A stretch of 40,226 bases of DNA. Source: Caloramator sp. (GTDB lineage Bacteria; Bacillota; Clostridia; Clostridiales; Caloramatoraceae). The notes under the pieces were generated by a model that saw only the letters and a program-made list of their open reading frames with translations, made no database searches and was not told the origin of the DNA. Made by a program: the position numbers and the translations under genes. Below are positions 15,335 through 23,410 of this stretch, in pieces. The stretch covers positions 1-40,226 of the forward strand of contig JAOAAJ010000038.1 of assembly GCA_026418935.1 (NCBI GenBank). The letters are read 5' to 3'. The stretch's first letter is position 1. Each line of letters begins with the position of its first letter.

Positions 15335-16981
15335 ATGAGAGAGATTAGGGCACCAAGAGGGAACCAACTAAACTGCAAGGGATGGCAGCAGGAGGCAGTA
15401 TTAAGAATGCTAATGAACAACCTTGATCCAGAGGTTGCAGAAAAACCAGAAGAATTAATAGTTTATGGTGGTAGAGGAAAGGCAGCAAGAAACTGGGAAT
15501 GTTTTGATGCTATTGTAAATTCACTAAAGAACTTAGAGGATGATGAAACACTTCTTGTTCAATCAGGAAAGCCAGTTGGTATTTTTAAGAGTCACAAGTG
15601 GGCACCAAGAGTGTTAATTTCAAACTCAATGCTTGTTCCACACTGGGCAAATTGGGAGTATTTCTGGGAACTTGAACAAAAAGGTCTTACAATGTATGGT
15701 CAGATGACAGCAGGTTCTTGGATATACATAGGAACACAAGGAATTTTACAGGGAACCTATGAAACGCTTGCTGCAGTTGCAGAAAAGCACTTTGGAGGAA
15801 GCCTAAAGGGAACAATTACATTAACAGCAGGTCTTGGAGGAATGGGTGGTGCTCAGCCACTTGCAGTTACAATGAATGAAGGTGTAGCACTCTGTATTGA
15901 AGTTGACAGAGAGAGAATAGAAAAGAGAATTAATACAAAGTATCTTGATGTATATTATGAAGATATAAATGAAGCATTAAATAGAGCAATTGAGGCAAAG
16001 GAGAAGGGTGAGGCTATCTCTATTGGTGTATTAGGAAATGCGTCAGATATTCTTCCAGAGCTTGTGAAAAAAGGATTTGTTCCAGATGTTTTAACAGACC
16101 AAACATCAGCCCACGACCCACTTAATGGATATGTTCCAGGTGGAATGAAGTATGAAGAGGCACTTGAACTTAGAAAGAAGCATCCAAAGGAATATATAAG
16201 ACTTGCAAAGAAGAGTATGGCTCGCCACGTTGAGGCAATGCTTGAGATGCAAAGACGTGGTGCGGTTACCTTTGATTATGGTAACAATATAAGACAGATG
16301 GCATATGATGAAGGTGTAAAGGATGCCTTTAACTTCCCAGGATTTGTTCCAGCATATATAAGACCACTCTTTTGTGAAGGCAAGGGACCATTTAGATGGG
16401 CAGCATTATCAGGTGATCCAGAGGATATTTATAGAACTGATGAGCTTGTACTTGAGTTATTCCCAGAAAATAAACATCTTGCAAGATGGATTAAAATGGC
16501 AAGAGAAAGGGTTAAATTCCAAGGGCTACCATCAAGAATATGCTGGTTAGGATATGGAGAAAGAGCAAGATTTGGACTTGCATTAAATGAACTTGTAAGA
16601 AAGGGAGAACTTAAGGCACCTATTGTTATAGGACGCGACCACTTAGACTGTGGTTCAGTTGCATCTCCAAGACGTGAAACAGAGGCAATGAAGGATGGTT
16701 CTGATGCAATTGCTGATTGGCCAATATTAAATGCCCTAATTAATGCTGTAAATGGTGCAACATGGGTATCAGTTCACCACGGTGGAGGCGTTGGAATAGG
16801 ATATTCAATCCATGCTGGTATGGTTGTTTGTGCTGATGGAAGTGAAGAGATGGATGTAAGGCTACAAAGAGTATTAACAAGCGACCCAGGTATGGGAATA
16901 CTAAGGCATGCTGATGCGGGATATGATGAAGCAATTGAATTTGCAAAAGAAAAGGGCGTAAAGATACCAATGCTTAAATAG
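15335..16981 (+). CDS. hutU: Urocanate hydratase
   Basis: HutU uses tightly bound NAD+ to hydrate urocanate to 4-imidazolone-5-propionate. The 548-residue length is normal. The urocanase signature [16 protein letters not shown] with its conserved cysteine is present, along with the NAD-binding [41 protein letters not shown] and [19 protein letters not shown] precedes the ATG. It lies 12 bases after hutH and 11 bases before ftcD. Confidence 0.96.
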   Translation: MREIRAPRGNQLNCKGWQQEAVLRMLMNNLDPEVAEKPEELIVYGGRGKAARNWECFDAIVNSLKNLEDDETLLVQSGKPVGIFKSHKWAPRVLISNSMLVPHWANWEYFWELEQKGLTMYGQMTAGSWIYIGTQGILQGTYETLAAVAEKHFGGSLKGTITLTAGLGGMGGAQPLAVTMNEGVALCIEVDRERIEKRINTKYLDVYYEDINEALNRAIEAKEKGEAISIGVLGNASDILPELVKKGFVPDVLTDQTSAHDPLNGYVPGGMKYEEALELRKKHPKEYIRLAKKSMARHVEAMLEMQRRGAVTFDYGNNIRQMAYDEGVKDAFNFPGFVPAYIRPLFCEGKGPFRWAALSGDPEDIYRTDELVLELFPENKHLARWIKMARERVKFQGLPSRICWLGYGERARFGLALNELVRKGELKAPIVIGRDHLDCGSVASPRRETEAMKDGSDAIADWPILNALINAVNGATWVSVHHGGGVGIGYSIHAGMVVCADGSEEMDVRLQRVLTSDPGMGILRHADAGYDEAIEFAKEKGVKIPMLK

Positions 16982-16992
16982 GAGGTTGTAGG

Positions 16993-17889
16993 ATGGCTAA
17001 AATAATTGAGTGTGTTCCAAATTTTTCAGAGGGAAGAGATAAGGAAAAGATTGAAATGATTGTGGAGGAGGTAAGAAGGGTAAGGGGAGTTAAGCTTCTT
17101 GATTATTCTTCAGATGCTGACCACAATAGAACAGTTGTAACCTTTGTTGGAGATGTTGAGGGAGTTTTAGAGGCAGCCTTTAATATTACAAAAAAGGCCT
17201 GTGAGCTTATTGATATGAGAAACCATAGTGGTGGACATCCAAGAATGGGGGCAATGGATGTTATACCATTTATTCCAGTTAGAGAGGTTACAATGGAGGA
17301 ATGTATAGAAATTGCAAAGGCTGTTGGAAAAAGAATTGGTGAGGAGCTAAAGGTTCCTGTGTATTTATATGAAGAGGCAGCAACAAGACCAGAGAGAAAG
17401 AATTTAGCAGACGTAAGAAAGGGACAATATGAAGGCTTTTTTGAAAAGATTAAAAATCCAGATTGGGCACCAGATTTTGGACCAAGTGAGATGAATGAAA
17501 AGAGCGGATGTACTGCAGTTGGTGCAAGAGTTCCACTTGTTGCATTTAATGTAAATCTAAATACACCAAATATTGAGATTGCAGATAAAATTGCAAAGAC
17601 AGTAAGGTTTATAGGTGGAGGATTGAGGTTTGTAAAGGCGATGGGGGTAAAGCTTGAGGATAGGAATATAACTCAGGTTTCAATGAACCTTGTAAACTAT
17701 GAAAAGACTGCAATATATAGAGCCTTTGAAATGGTTAGGATGGAGGCAAGAAGATATGGTGTTGAGGTTGTTGGAAGTGAGATAGTTGGGCTTGTTCCAA
17801 TGAAGGCACTTGTTGATTCTTTAGAGTACTACCTACAGCTTGAAAACTTCAGTATTGAGCAGGTTTTAGAGCATAGGATAGCTGAATAG
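16993..17889 (+). CDS. ftcD: Glutamate formimidoyltransferase
   Basis: The enzyme transfers the formimino group from N-formimino-L-glutamate to tetrahydrofolate, releasing glutamate. The 298-residue protein consists only of the formiminotransferase domain (N and C subdomains); its start, KIIECVPNFSEGRD, and RNHSGGHPRMGAMDVIPF are family signatures. In animals this is fused to the cyclodeaminase, which here is the separate fchA. TAGGAGG precedes the ATG. Confidence 0.95.
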   Translation: MAKIIECVPNFSEGRDKEKIEMIVEEVRRVRGVKLLDYSSDADHNRTVVTFVGDVEGVLEAAFNITKKACELIDMRNHSGGHPRMGAMDVIPFIPVREVTMEECIEIAKAVGKRIGEELKVPVYLYEEAATRPERKNLADVRKGQYEGFFEKIKNPDWAPDFGPSEMNEKSGCTAVGARVPLVAFNVNLNTPNIEIADKIAKTVRFIGGGLRFVKAMGVKLEDRNITQVSMNLVNYEKTAIYRAFEMVRMEARRYGVEVVGSEIVGLVPMKALVDSLEYYLQLENFSIEQVLEHRIAE

Positions 17890-17899
17890 GGGTGGTACT

Positions 17900-19150
17900 T
17901 TGGATAGAATATTATTGAAAAATGGGAGGATTGCAACGGTAAAATCCAATGGCCCAAAATTTGGGGGGGAAATGGCGGACATTGGGATAATTGAGAGAGG
18001 TTATGTGCTTGTTGAGAACGGTATTATTTTAGATGTAGGAAGTGGGGAAGGATTGGAATATTTAGATGAAGGGACGGAGGTTATTGATTTAGAGGGAAGA
18101 CTTGTTCTTCCTGGATTTGTTGACAGCCATACGCACCTTGTTCACTATGGTTCAAGGGAGAATGAGTTAAAATTAAAGCTTGAGGGAGCAAGCTATTTAG
18201 ATATATTAAAACAAGGCGGGGGAATTTTGAGTACGGTTAGAGCTACAAGGTCGGCAAGCTATGAAAATCTTTATAAAAAGGCATTGAAGAGTCTTGATTT
18301 GATGCTTCTTTGGGGAACAACAACCGTAGAGGCCAAGTCAGGATACGGATTGAATTTTGAAGATGAAATAAAGTGTCTAAAGGTTGCAAAAAAGATAGAG
18401 CATCCAATAGATATTGTAAGCACATATCTTGGTGCACATGCAGTTCCTGAAGAGTATAGAGGGGATGTTGATGGATATATAGACCTTATGGTTGAAAAGG
18501 TAATTCCCTATGTAAAAAAAGAGGGACTTGCAGAATATGTGGATGCCTTTTGTGAAGAGGGATTTTTTAATATAGAGCAGACAAGAAGAGTTTTGAAGGC
18601 GGCAAAGGACTTAGGATTCCAAGTGAAGTTGCATGCAGATGAGATAGAACCTATGGGGGGTGCACAGCTTGCAGCAGAGCTTGGGGCTATTTCGGCAGAG
18701 CATTTAGTAGCTGTATCGGATGAGGGGATTGATGCAATGAAGGAGGCAGGAGTAATACCTATTCTGCTTCCTGGAACCTCCTTTTATTTAAGGCTAAAAA
18801 AATATGCACCAGCAAGGGAAATGATAAGAAAAGGCCTTGCAGTAGCTGTTGCGTCAGATTATAACCCAGGTACGTGTCCAACTGAGTCGCTACAGAGCAT
18901 AATGGTATTTGCATCTTTAGGTATGGGACTTACTCCACAGGAGGTAATATCGGCAGTTACAATTAATGCAGCCTATTCAATAGGACGTGGAAGCGAGGTA
19001 GGAAGTATAGAAAAGGGCAAGAAGGCCGATTTGGTTGTTATGAACGCCCTAAATGAGAACTACATCATTTACCATTTTGGAATAAATCATATTGATATGG
19101 TAATAAAAAATGGTAAAATAGTAGTTAGAGATGGAAAATTAATATACTAA
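17900..19150 (+). CDS. hutI: Imidazolonepropionase
   Basis: HutI opens the ring of 4-imidazolone-5-propionate to N-formimino-L-glutamate. The 416-residue amidohydrolase has the metal-binding DSHTHLVHYGSRENE, the LGAHAVPEEYRGD segment, KLHADEIEPMGGAQLA, SAEHL, and VASDYNPGTCPTESL. A TTG start at 17900, 4 bases after AGGGGTGG, gives the expected N-terminus and leaves a 10-base gap to ftcD. No downstream ATG fits the family N-terminus. Confidence 0.95.
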   Translation: MDRILLKNGRIATVKSNGPKFGGEMADIGIIERGYVLVENGIILDVGSGEGLEYLDEGTEVIDLEGRLVLPGFVDSHTHLVHYGSRENELKLKLEGASYLDILKQGGGILSTVRATRSASYENLYKKALKSLDLMLLWGTTTVEAKSGYGLNFEDEIKCLKVAKKIEHPIDIVSTYLGAHAVPEEYRGDVDGYIDLMVEKVIPYVKKEGLAEYVDAFCEEGFFNIEQTRRVLKAAKDLGFQVKLHADEIEPMGGAQLAAELGAISAEHLVAVSDEGIDAMKEAGVIPILLPGTSFYLRLKKYAPAREMIRKGLAVAVASDYNPGTCPTESLQSIMVFASLGMGLTPQEVISAVTINAAYSIGRGSEVGSIEKGKKADLVVMNALNENYIIYHFGINHIDMVIKNGKIVVRDGKLIY

Positions 19151-19161
19151 GGAGGATTGTG

Positions 19162-19800
19162 ATGAAGGTATATGAAAATACAATAGAAAAATTTTTAGAG
19201 GACCTTGCTTCAAGCTCTCCTGCACCAGGAGGAGGGGCAGTTGCGGCATTATCTGGTGCACTTTCTGCAAGCCTTTCATCAATGGTAATGAATTTAACAG
19301 TAAATAAGAAGAAGTTTATGGAATATAGTGATGATGTTAAGAATAAGTTCAATGATTATTTAATAAAGTGTGAAGAACTACGAAAAGAGTTTATGGGATA
19401 TATTGAAAAGGATGTTGAGGCCTTTAATTTAGTTATGCAGGCCTATAAGATGCCAAAGGAAACAGAAGATGAGAAGAAAGAGAGAAACAGGGCAATACAA
19501 AGGGCTCTAATTGAAGCATATAGCGTACCTTATTCTGTTGCAGATACAGCCTTTTCAATGTTTGATATGGTGGATTTTATCTCTGAATATGGCAATAAAA
19601 ATGCTATAACTGATGCAGGGGTTGCGGCAATACAAATATTTGCAGCAATAGAAGCAGCAGTTTTAAATGTAAGGATTAATTTAGCAGGAATAGAGGATAT
19701 TGATTTAGTTAGTGATGTGGATATGAACTGCAAGAGGTTTTTAATTGAAGCAGCACAGAAAAAAGAGGAGATACTAAAGAAGGTAATGGCAGCCATTTAA
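19162..19800 (+). CDS. fchA: Formimidoyltetrahydrofolate cyclodeaminase
   Basis: The 212-residue protein belongs to the FTCD_C family and converts 5-formimino-THF to 5,10-methenyl-THF plus ammonia, returning the one-carbon unit to folate metabolism. The N-terminal APGGGAVAALSGALSASL region is characteristic, and the protein is predicted to be an all-helical oligomer. GGAGG sits 6 bases before the ATG at 19162; an adjacent in-frame GTG at 19159 is possible. It completes the hut operon, which ends in a terminator. Confidence 0.93.
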   Translation: MKVYENTIEKFLEDLASSSPAPGGGAVAALSGALSASLSSMVMNLTVNKKKFMEYSDDVKNKFNDYLIKCEELRKEFMGYIEKDVEAFNLVMQAYKMPKETEDEKKERNRAIQRALIEAYSVPYSVADTAFSMFDMVDFISEYGNKNAITDAGVAAIQIFAAIEAAVLNVRINLAGIEDIDLVSDVDMNCKRFLIEAAQKKEEILKKVMAAI

Positions 19801-19815
19801 CTTATTGAAAGATTT

Positions 19816-19850
19816 AACCTTAGGTTTTACTCACCTAAGGTTTTTTATTT
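19816..19850 (+). terminator. Intrinsic terminator of the hut operon
   Basis: AACCTTAGGT at 19816-19825 pairs perfectly with ACCTAAGGTT at 19833-19842, followed by TTTTATTT. Confidence 0.9.
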
Positions 19851-19927
19851 ATGGAATAAATTTTAAACTTAAAAAATATACTGTATTGTAGTCCAAAAGA
19901 AATAAAATTGGTGTTGGGGGGATTAGT

Positions 19928-20164
19928 ATGTTTTATTGTACAAGCTGTAAAAGAATAGTTAAAGATGGAGGGGTTTGCGAATTTTGTTCTAATGTAGATT
20001 TAAGGGAACTTAAACTTGATGCTCCTGTTAATGTACTTGGAACAAAGCTTAAGGGAAGAGTTCTAAAGATAACAGACGATAAGGTAAGGTTACTCATAAG
20101 GGACGATGCAAATAATAAGTTTATAAAGGAATACAGTTATAAAGAATTAAAGAAGGTATTATAA
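19928..20164 (+). CDS. Small zinc-ribbon protein of unknown function
   Basis: The 78-residue protein opens with a treble-clef or ribbon-like metal site: YCTSCK and CEFCSN give two CxxC pairs at residues 4-7 and about 17-20. The rest is a compact basic beta-rich region (LGTKLKGRVLKITDDKVRLL) that could be an OB- or SH3-like fold. GGGGGG precedes the ATG. It sits alone between the hut terminator and a convergent operon. Nucleic-acid binding is plausible but not shown. Confidence 0.75.
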   Translation: MFYCTSCKRIVKDGGVCEFCSNVDLRELKLDAPVNVLGTKLKGRVLKITDDKVRLLIRDDANNKFIKEYSYKELKKVL

Positions 20165-20184
20165 AAGGGTGCATTTGCACCCTT
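20165..20184. terminator. Bidirectional terminator between convergent genes
   Basis: AAGGGTGC at 20165-20172 pairs with GCACCCTT at 20177-20184 across a 4-base loop. T-rich sequence follows on the plus strand (TTATTTTAA) and on the minus strand (TTTTATAAT), so it can end both the zinc-ribbon gene and the pdaA operon. Confidence 0.75.
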
Positions 20185-21139
20185 ATTTTAACTCTGTTAA
20201 AGATTTAAACTCATACCCCATTTCACGAAGTTTATCTATTATTGTTGGTAGTGCTTCGGTGTTGCTTTTTGATACTGCATGTAGAAGCATTATCTCACCG
20301 TTATGGCTTCTATCTATCACCCTTTGTATTGTTGTTTCAACAGGAGGCTGGTCATCTACAATCCAATCCTTATGTGCAAAGCTCCAAAAGATTGTTTTGT
20401 ATCCAAGCTTTTGGGTGTAATATAGGGAAAGTTCACTGTATTTACCCATTGGAGGTCTAAAGAATTTTGTCATATCTTGATCGGTTACCTCCTTAAAGGC
20501 AGCCTCTGTATCCTCAAATTCCTTTTTAAATTTCTCAAAATCCGTAGCCTTCTGTGGCATTGAAGGATGTGTTGAGCTGTGGTTTACAACAATGTGGCCT
20601 TCCTCAACCATTCTCTTTATAAGTTCTTTGTTTTGTTTTATATATGGTCTTGTTACAAAAAAGGCAGCCTTTACGTTTTTCTCCTTTAAAACATCAAGTA
20701 TCTTTGCTGTATATCCATTTTCATAACCCTCATCAAAGGTTAGATATATTTCCTTTTTTGTTTTATCCCCTAAATAGTAAGCGTCATACTTTTTAAAAAG
20801 TTCCATTGTTTGTTTTGGCATATACTGAGACTCGTTATTTTTTATAGGAGGCGGACCAAAATCTATCTCTTTATTGCTAAGGGATGAAACATCTGCATCT
20901 ATTATTAAAACATCTTCGTTGTTTATATTGTCTTCATTATTGGATGTTTCTTTGTTATCTTCCTCTTTATTTTCATCTTTAGTTTCTGAAGTCTTATCTT
21001 CTGAAGGCTTTTGTTCATTGCTATGATTTTCATTTGTTGGTGGTTTTGTATTTATATCATTATTACTGCTTGTTTGTTTTTTGCCACAGGATGAAAAAAG
21101 TAATATTACTGCAAGTAAAACAGGAATTATCTTTTTCAT
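20183..21139 (-). CDS. pdaA: PdaA-type polysaccharide deacetylase lipoprotein
   Basis: PdaA removes the N-acetyl group from muramic acid on the way to muramic-delta-lactam in the spore cortex. The 318-residue protein has a lipobox (LLFSSC, Cys18), a low-complexity Asn/Glu/Lys linker to about residue 80, then a NodB domain from about 130. The PdaA form of motif 1, TFDEGYENGYT (134-144), replaces the usual TFDDGP. NHSSTH supplies the metal histidines (187 and 191), and FFRPPMGKYSE, FWSFAHKDW and LLHAVS follow in family order. AAGGAGG precedes the ATG. It is 22 bases downstream of the flavodoxin-like gene, so it may be read from the same operon. In Bacillus pdaA is sporulation-controlled; I see no clear forespore promoter here. 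Confidence 0.87.
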   Translation of the reverse strand: MKKIIPVLLAVILLFSSCGKKQTSSNNDINTKPPTNENHSNEQKPSEDKTSETKDENKEEDNKETSNNEDNINNEDVLIIDADVSSLSNKEIDFGPPPIKNNESQYMPKQTMELFKKYDAYYLGDKTKKEIYLTFDEGYENGYTAKILDVLKEKNVKAAFFVTRPYIKQNKELIKRMVEEGHIVVNHSSTHPSMPQKATDFEKFKKEFEDTEAAFKEVTDQDMTKFFRPPMGKYSELSLYYTQKLGYKTIFWSFAHKDWIVDDQPPVETTIQRVIDRSHNGEIMLLHAVSKSNTEALPTIIDKLREMGYEFKSLTELK

Positions 21140-21161
21140 TTTAGTGCCTCCTTTAATACTA

Positions 21162-22211
21162 TTAGTTTAACATCATATTTTTAACAATATTTTGTGCAAA
21201 TTCCTGTGCTTTATTTTCTATATTTTCAACTTTTTTTATCTCTCCCATATCATTTGCTATTTCCATTATAGCAAAATAGGGTGGTAGTATAAAACCCTTA
21301 TTAATATTTAGTGAACCTATTAGCTGTTTTGCAACAGAATCTCCTCCAGAATTGCCAGATACTATTACAGAAAAGAGCATCTTATCGTAGAAGGGATTCC
21401 TTCTATATAGGGCAGTTATTCTGTTTATAACAGCACTTAAGTTGGCAGATACTGCATCGTTGTAGTTTGGACATATAAATACAACAGCATCTGCCTCTTC
21501 TATTGCAGGGAAAATCTCCTTCACAATAGAACCACCATAAAAGCAGCTTTTTTGTTTTGCAAAGTAAAGACAGGTTTTAAATGGACATCCTATGCAATCT
21601 TGTATGGTTCCATTTTCAACGTGGTGTTCTAATATACATATTCCCTCTATATATTTTCTTATCATATACCAAAGGGTTAATGTATTAGATGTATCTCTAT
21701 AGCTTGCGTGTAGTACAGAGAGCTTAGGATTTTGTTTTTTTTCAATTTTAAAGTTAAAAAATCTATCCGATAGTCCTTCACATAAATGGTAGCATATATC
21801 TTCAAGGGGCATATTAAGAGTTTTTTGCCACGTTCTAAAGTTTAGAAAACCCTCTACAACTTCTACCACAGGATGTCCTATGAAGGTACATCCAAGGCTG
21901 TTTGCTATAAATATAATCTGCTGTGAAAAGCTCTTTGTGTAGTTTATTGAAGGACTTTTTATCAGTATGCAGGCAGTTGAATTAGATAGTGCATCCCGTC
22001 CCATCAGGGAAATGCTATTTAACACATCAAGTACATAAGGGCATACACCAATACTGTTTAGCTCAACTGCAAAAACAATCCTCCTATTTTGAAGATTTTT
22101 ATGCCTTTGAGGATTATATTCCTCAAAGGCATTATACTTCATAAAAGCCTTTATCATATTATTTAAGACATCAGATCTATTTATAGATGCAATAAGTATA
22201 GTATCATACAT
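21162..22211 (-). CDS. Tandem flavodoxin-fold protein, NADPH-dependent FMN reductase-like
   Basis: The 349-residue protein appears to contain two flavodoxin-like alpha/beta halves. The second (about 165-345) is closest to the NADPH-dependent FMN reductase family: KLSVLHASYRD at its start, ADAVVFICPNYNDAVSANLS (flavin-contacting loop in relatives) and SVIVSGNSGGDSVAKQ. A cysteine group (Cys206, 209, 214, 223 in DCIGCPFKTC and KSC) precedes it. The first half (1-150) is degenerate. The ATG at 22211 overlaps the stop of the upstream dehydrogenase-like gene by 8 bases, implying translational coupling and joint function. A TTG at 22214 is an alternative start. Electron transfer for the operon's pathway is inferred. 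Confidence 0.7.
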   Translation of the reverse strand: MYDTILIASINRSDVLNNMIKAFMKYNAFEEYNPQRHKNLQNRRIVFAVELNSIGVCPYVLDVLNSISLMGRDALSNSTACILIKSPSINYTKSFSQQIIFIANSLGCTFIGHPVVEVVEGFLNFRTWQKTLNMPLEDICYHLCEGLSDRFFNFKIEKKQNPKLSVLHASYRDTSNTLTLWYMIRKYIEGICILEHHVENGTIQDCIGCPFKTCLYFAKQKSCFYGGSIVKEIFPAIEEADAVVFICPNYNDAVSANLSAVINRITALYRRNPFYDKMLFSVIVSGNSGGDSVAKQLIGSLNINKGFILPPYFAIMEIANDMGEIKKVENIENKAQEFAQNIVKNMMLN

Positions 22212-23400
22212 CAAACTCTACCAGCCTTTCATAGCTCTTTTTAATTCTTTCAAAAAGCCTTTCATCTATATTTTTATAGGTTTCTATTTCAACCCCATAA
22301 TCTGTAATTCTATTTTTTATACCTAAAAAGGCATTTCCGATTGCTACTGTACTGTAGTGCCATTCACCCTTAAGACAGGATAGAATGGATAGGGCACCAG
22401 ATGAAAGGGCTGGGGCAATATAGGGCTTAAATCCAGTCCTTCTAACCTCTATATTTGCTTTTGTAGTGAGCTCTGTTAGTTTAAGTGACAGTTCGTGGTT
22501 GTAGTTTTCTATATTATCTGCTACAACAAGGTCTGCACCGTGGGGGCCAAAGGCTCTTCCCTTATCTTTAAAATAGTCTATATTCATATTTTGAGCAAAG
22601 TAGAGTGCCCTTGCATACATAACTCCAAGTCCAAATCCCTTAACATTATCCGAAGGGAAGGTGTAGTCTTTATTTAGCTCACTAAAGGCCTTTTTGCAGA
22701 GGTGGTCAACAGGGTCAGAAACCACAAAGAAATACCCTTTATAGTTTGCCTTTTTTGCAGCCTCTGCATACATAGATATAATTTCTGCATTGCTTTTATA
22801 CTGAACAATTCTAACATCAACGTCCTGTATAGATACATCAGGAACCTGTCTTGTTATGCAGAATATAAATACATCGCAGTCAAAGACCTCATCAAAAGAA
22901 ACAGGTTTAACAAGAGGTAAAGAAATATTACTTGGATAGTTTATCTGGTTTAGTTCATATTCCCATCTTTTTACTTTATTTTCATCAAGGTCAAAAATTC
23001 TAATTTGTGAAATTAAATCACTACCTAAAAGTCTAAGTCCAATAGACAGGGTCCCACCAACGTCTCCAAGCCCTGCAACTGTAACTTTATATTTTTTCTT
23101 TAGTGGATTAATTTTATATATATCCTCCCATTCTTCAAAGGATGTATTTATTGAGGATAATCTGCCACAGTCTATTAATTCATCTAATAAGCTCTCTTCT
23201 TTTTTTAATATATAGTCTAAGCTCTCTCTATCCTCAACTTGAGCTATAGAATTTATTACCTGTCTAAACTTATTATGTTTTCCTCCCTTTTTTAAAAGGT
23301 ATATATGCTTAGAAGTTTTTAGATCCTCTTCAGTTCCTTTATCAAGATTAAAGTTGTGGTTTGATATAAATACGTCTCCATTTTTCTTGTATATATTCAT
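22204..23400 (-). CDS. LDH/MDH-like NAD-dependent dehydrogenase with altered active site
   Basis: The 398-residue protein has an unfamiliar N-terminal region (1-103) followed by a lactate/malate dehydrogenase-like fold. VTVAGLGDVGGT (107-117) is the NAD-binding loop. By family comparison, the substrate-loop Arg-Gln (ITRQVPDV, Arg184), the carboxylate Arg (VMYAR, Arg264) and the catalytic His (FGPHGAD, His287) are kept. However, the usual Asn of VVSNPVD is Asp (Asp229), and the Asp of the DxxR dyad is Met (261). This suggests a changed substrate or altered chemistry rather than ordinary lactate or malate oxidation. It lies 10 bases after the giant multidomain gene and overlaps the flavodoxin-like gene. 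Confidence 0.72.
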   Translation of the reverse strand: MNIYKKNGDVFISNHNFNLDKGTEEDLKTSKHIYLLKKGGKHNKFRQVINSIAQVEDRESLDYILKKEESLLDELIDCGRLSSINTSFEEWEDIYKINPLKKKYKVTVAGLGDVGGTLSIGLRLLGSDLISQIRIFDLDENKVKRWEYELNQINYPSNISLPLVKPVSFDEVFDCDVFIFCITRQVPDVSIQDVDVRIVQYKSNAEIISMYAEAAKKANYKGYFFVVSDPVDHLCKKAFSELNKDYTFPSDNVKGFGLGVMYARALYFAQNMNIDYFKDKGRAFGPHGADLVVADNIENYNHELSLKLTELTTKANIEVRRTGFKPYIAPALSSGALSILSCLKGEWHYSTVAIGNAFLGIKNRITDYGVEIETYKNIDERLFERIKKSYERLVEFDV

Positions 23401-23410
23401 CTTATTCCTC

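Noticed and set aside
17887-17899. Another copy of the dispersed repeat (GGGGTGGTACTT)
   Set aside because: The short likeness is explained by the hutI ribosome-binding site, and the rest of the repeat is missing.
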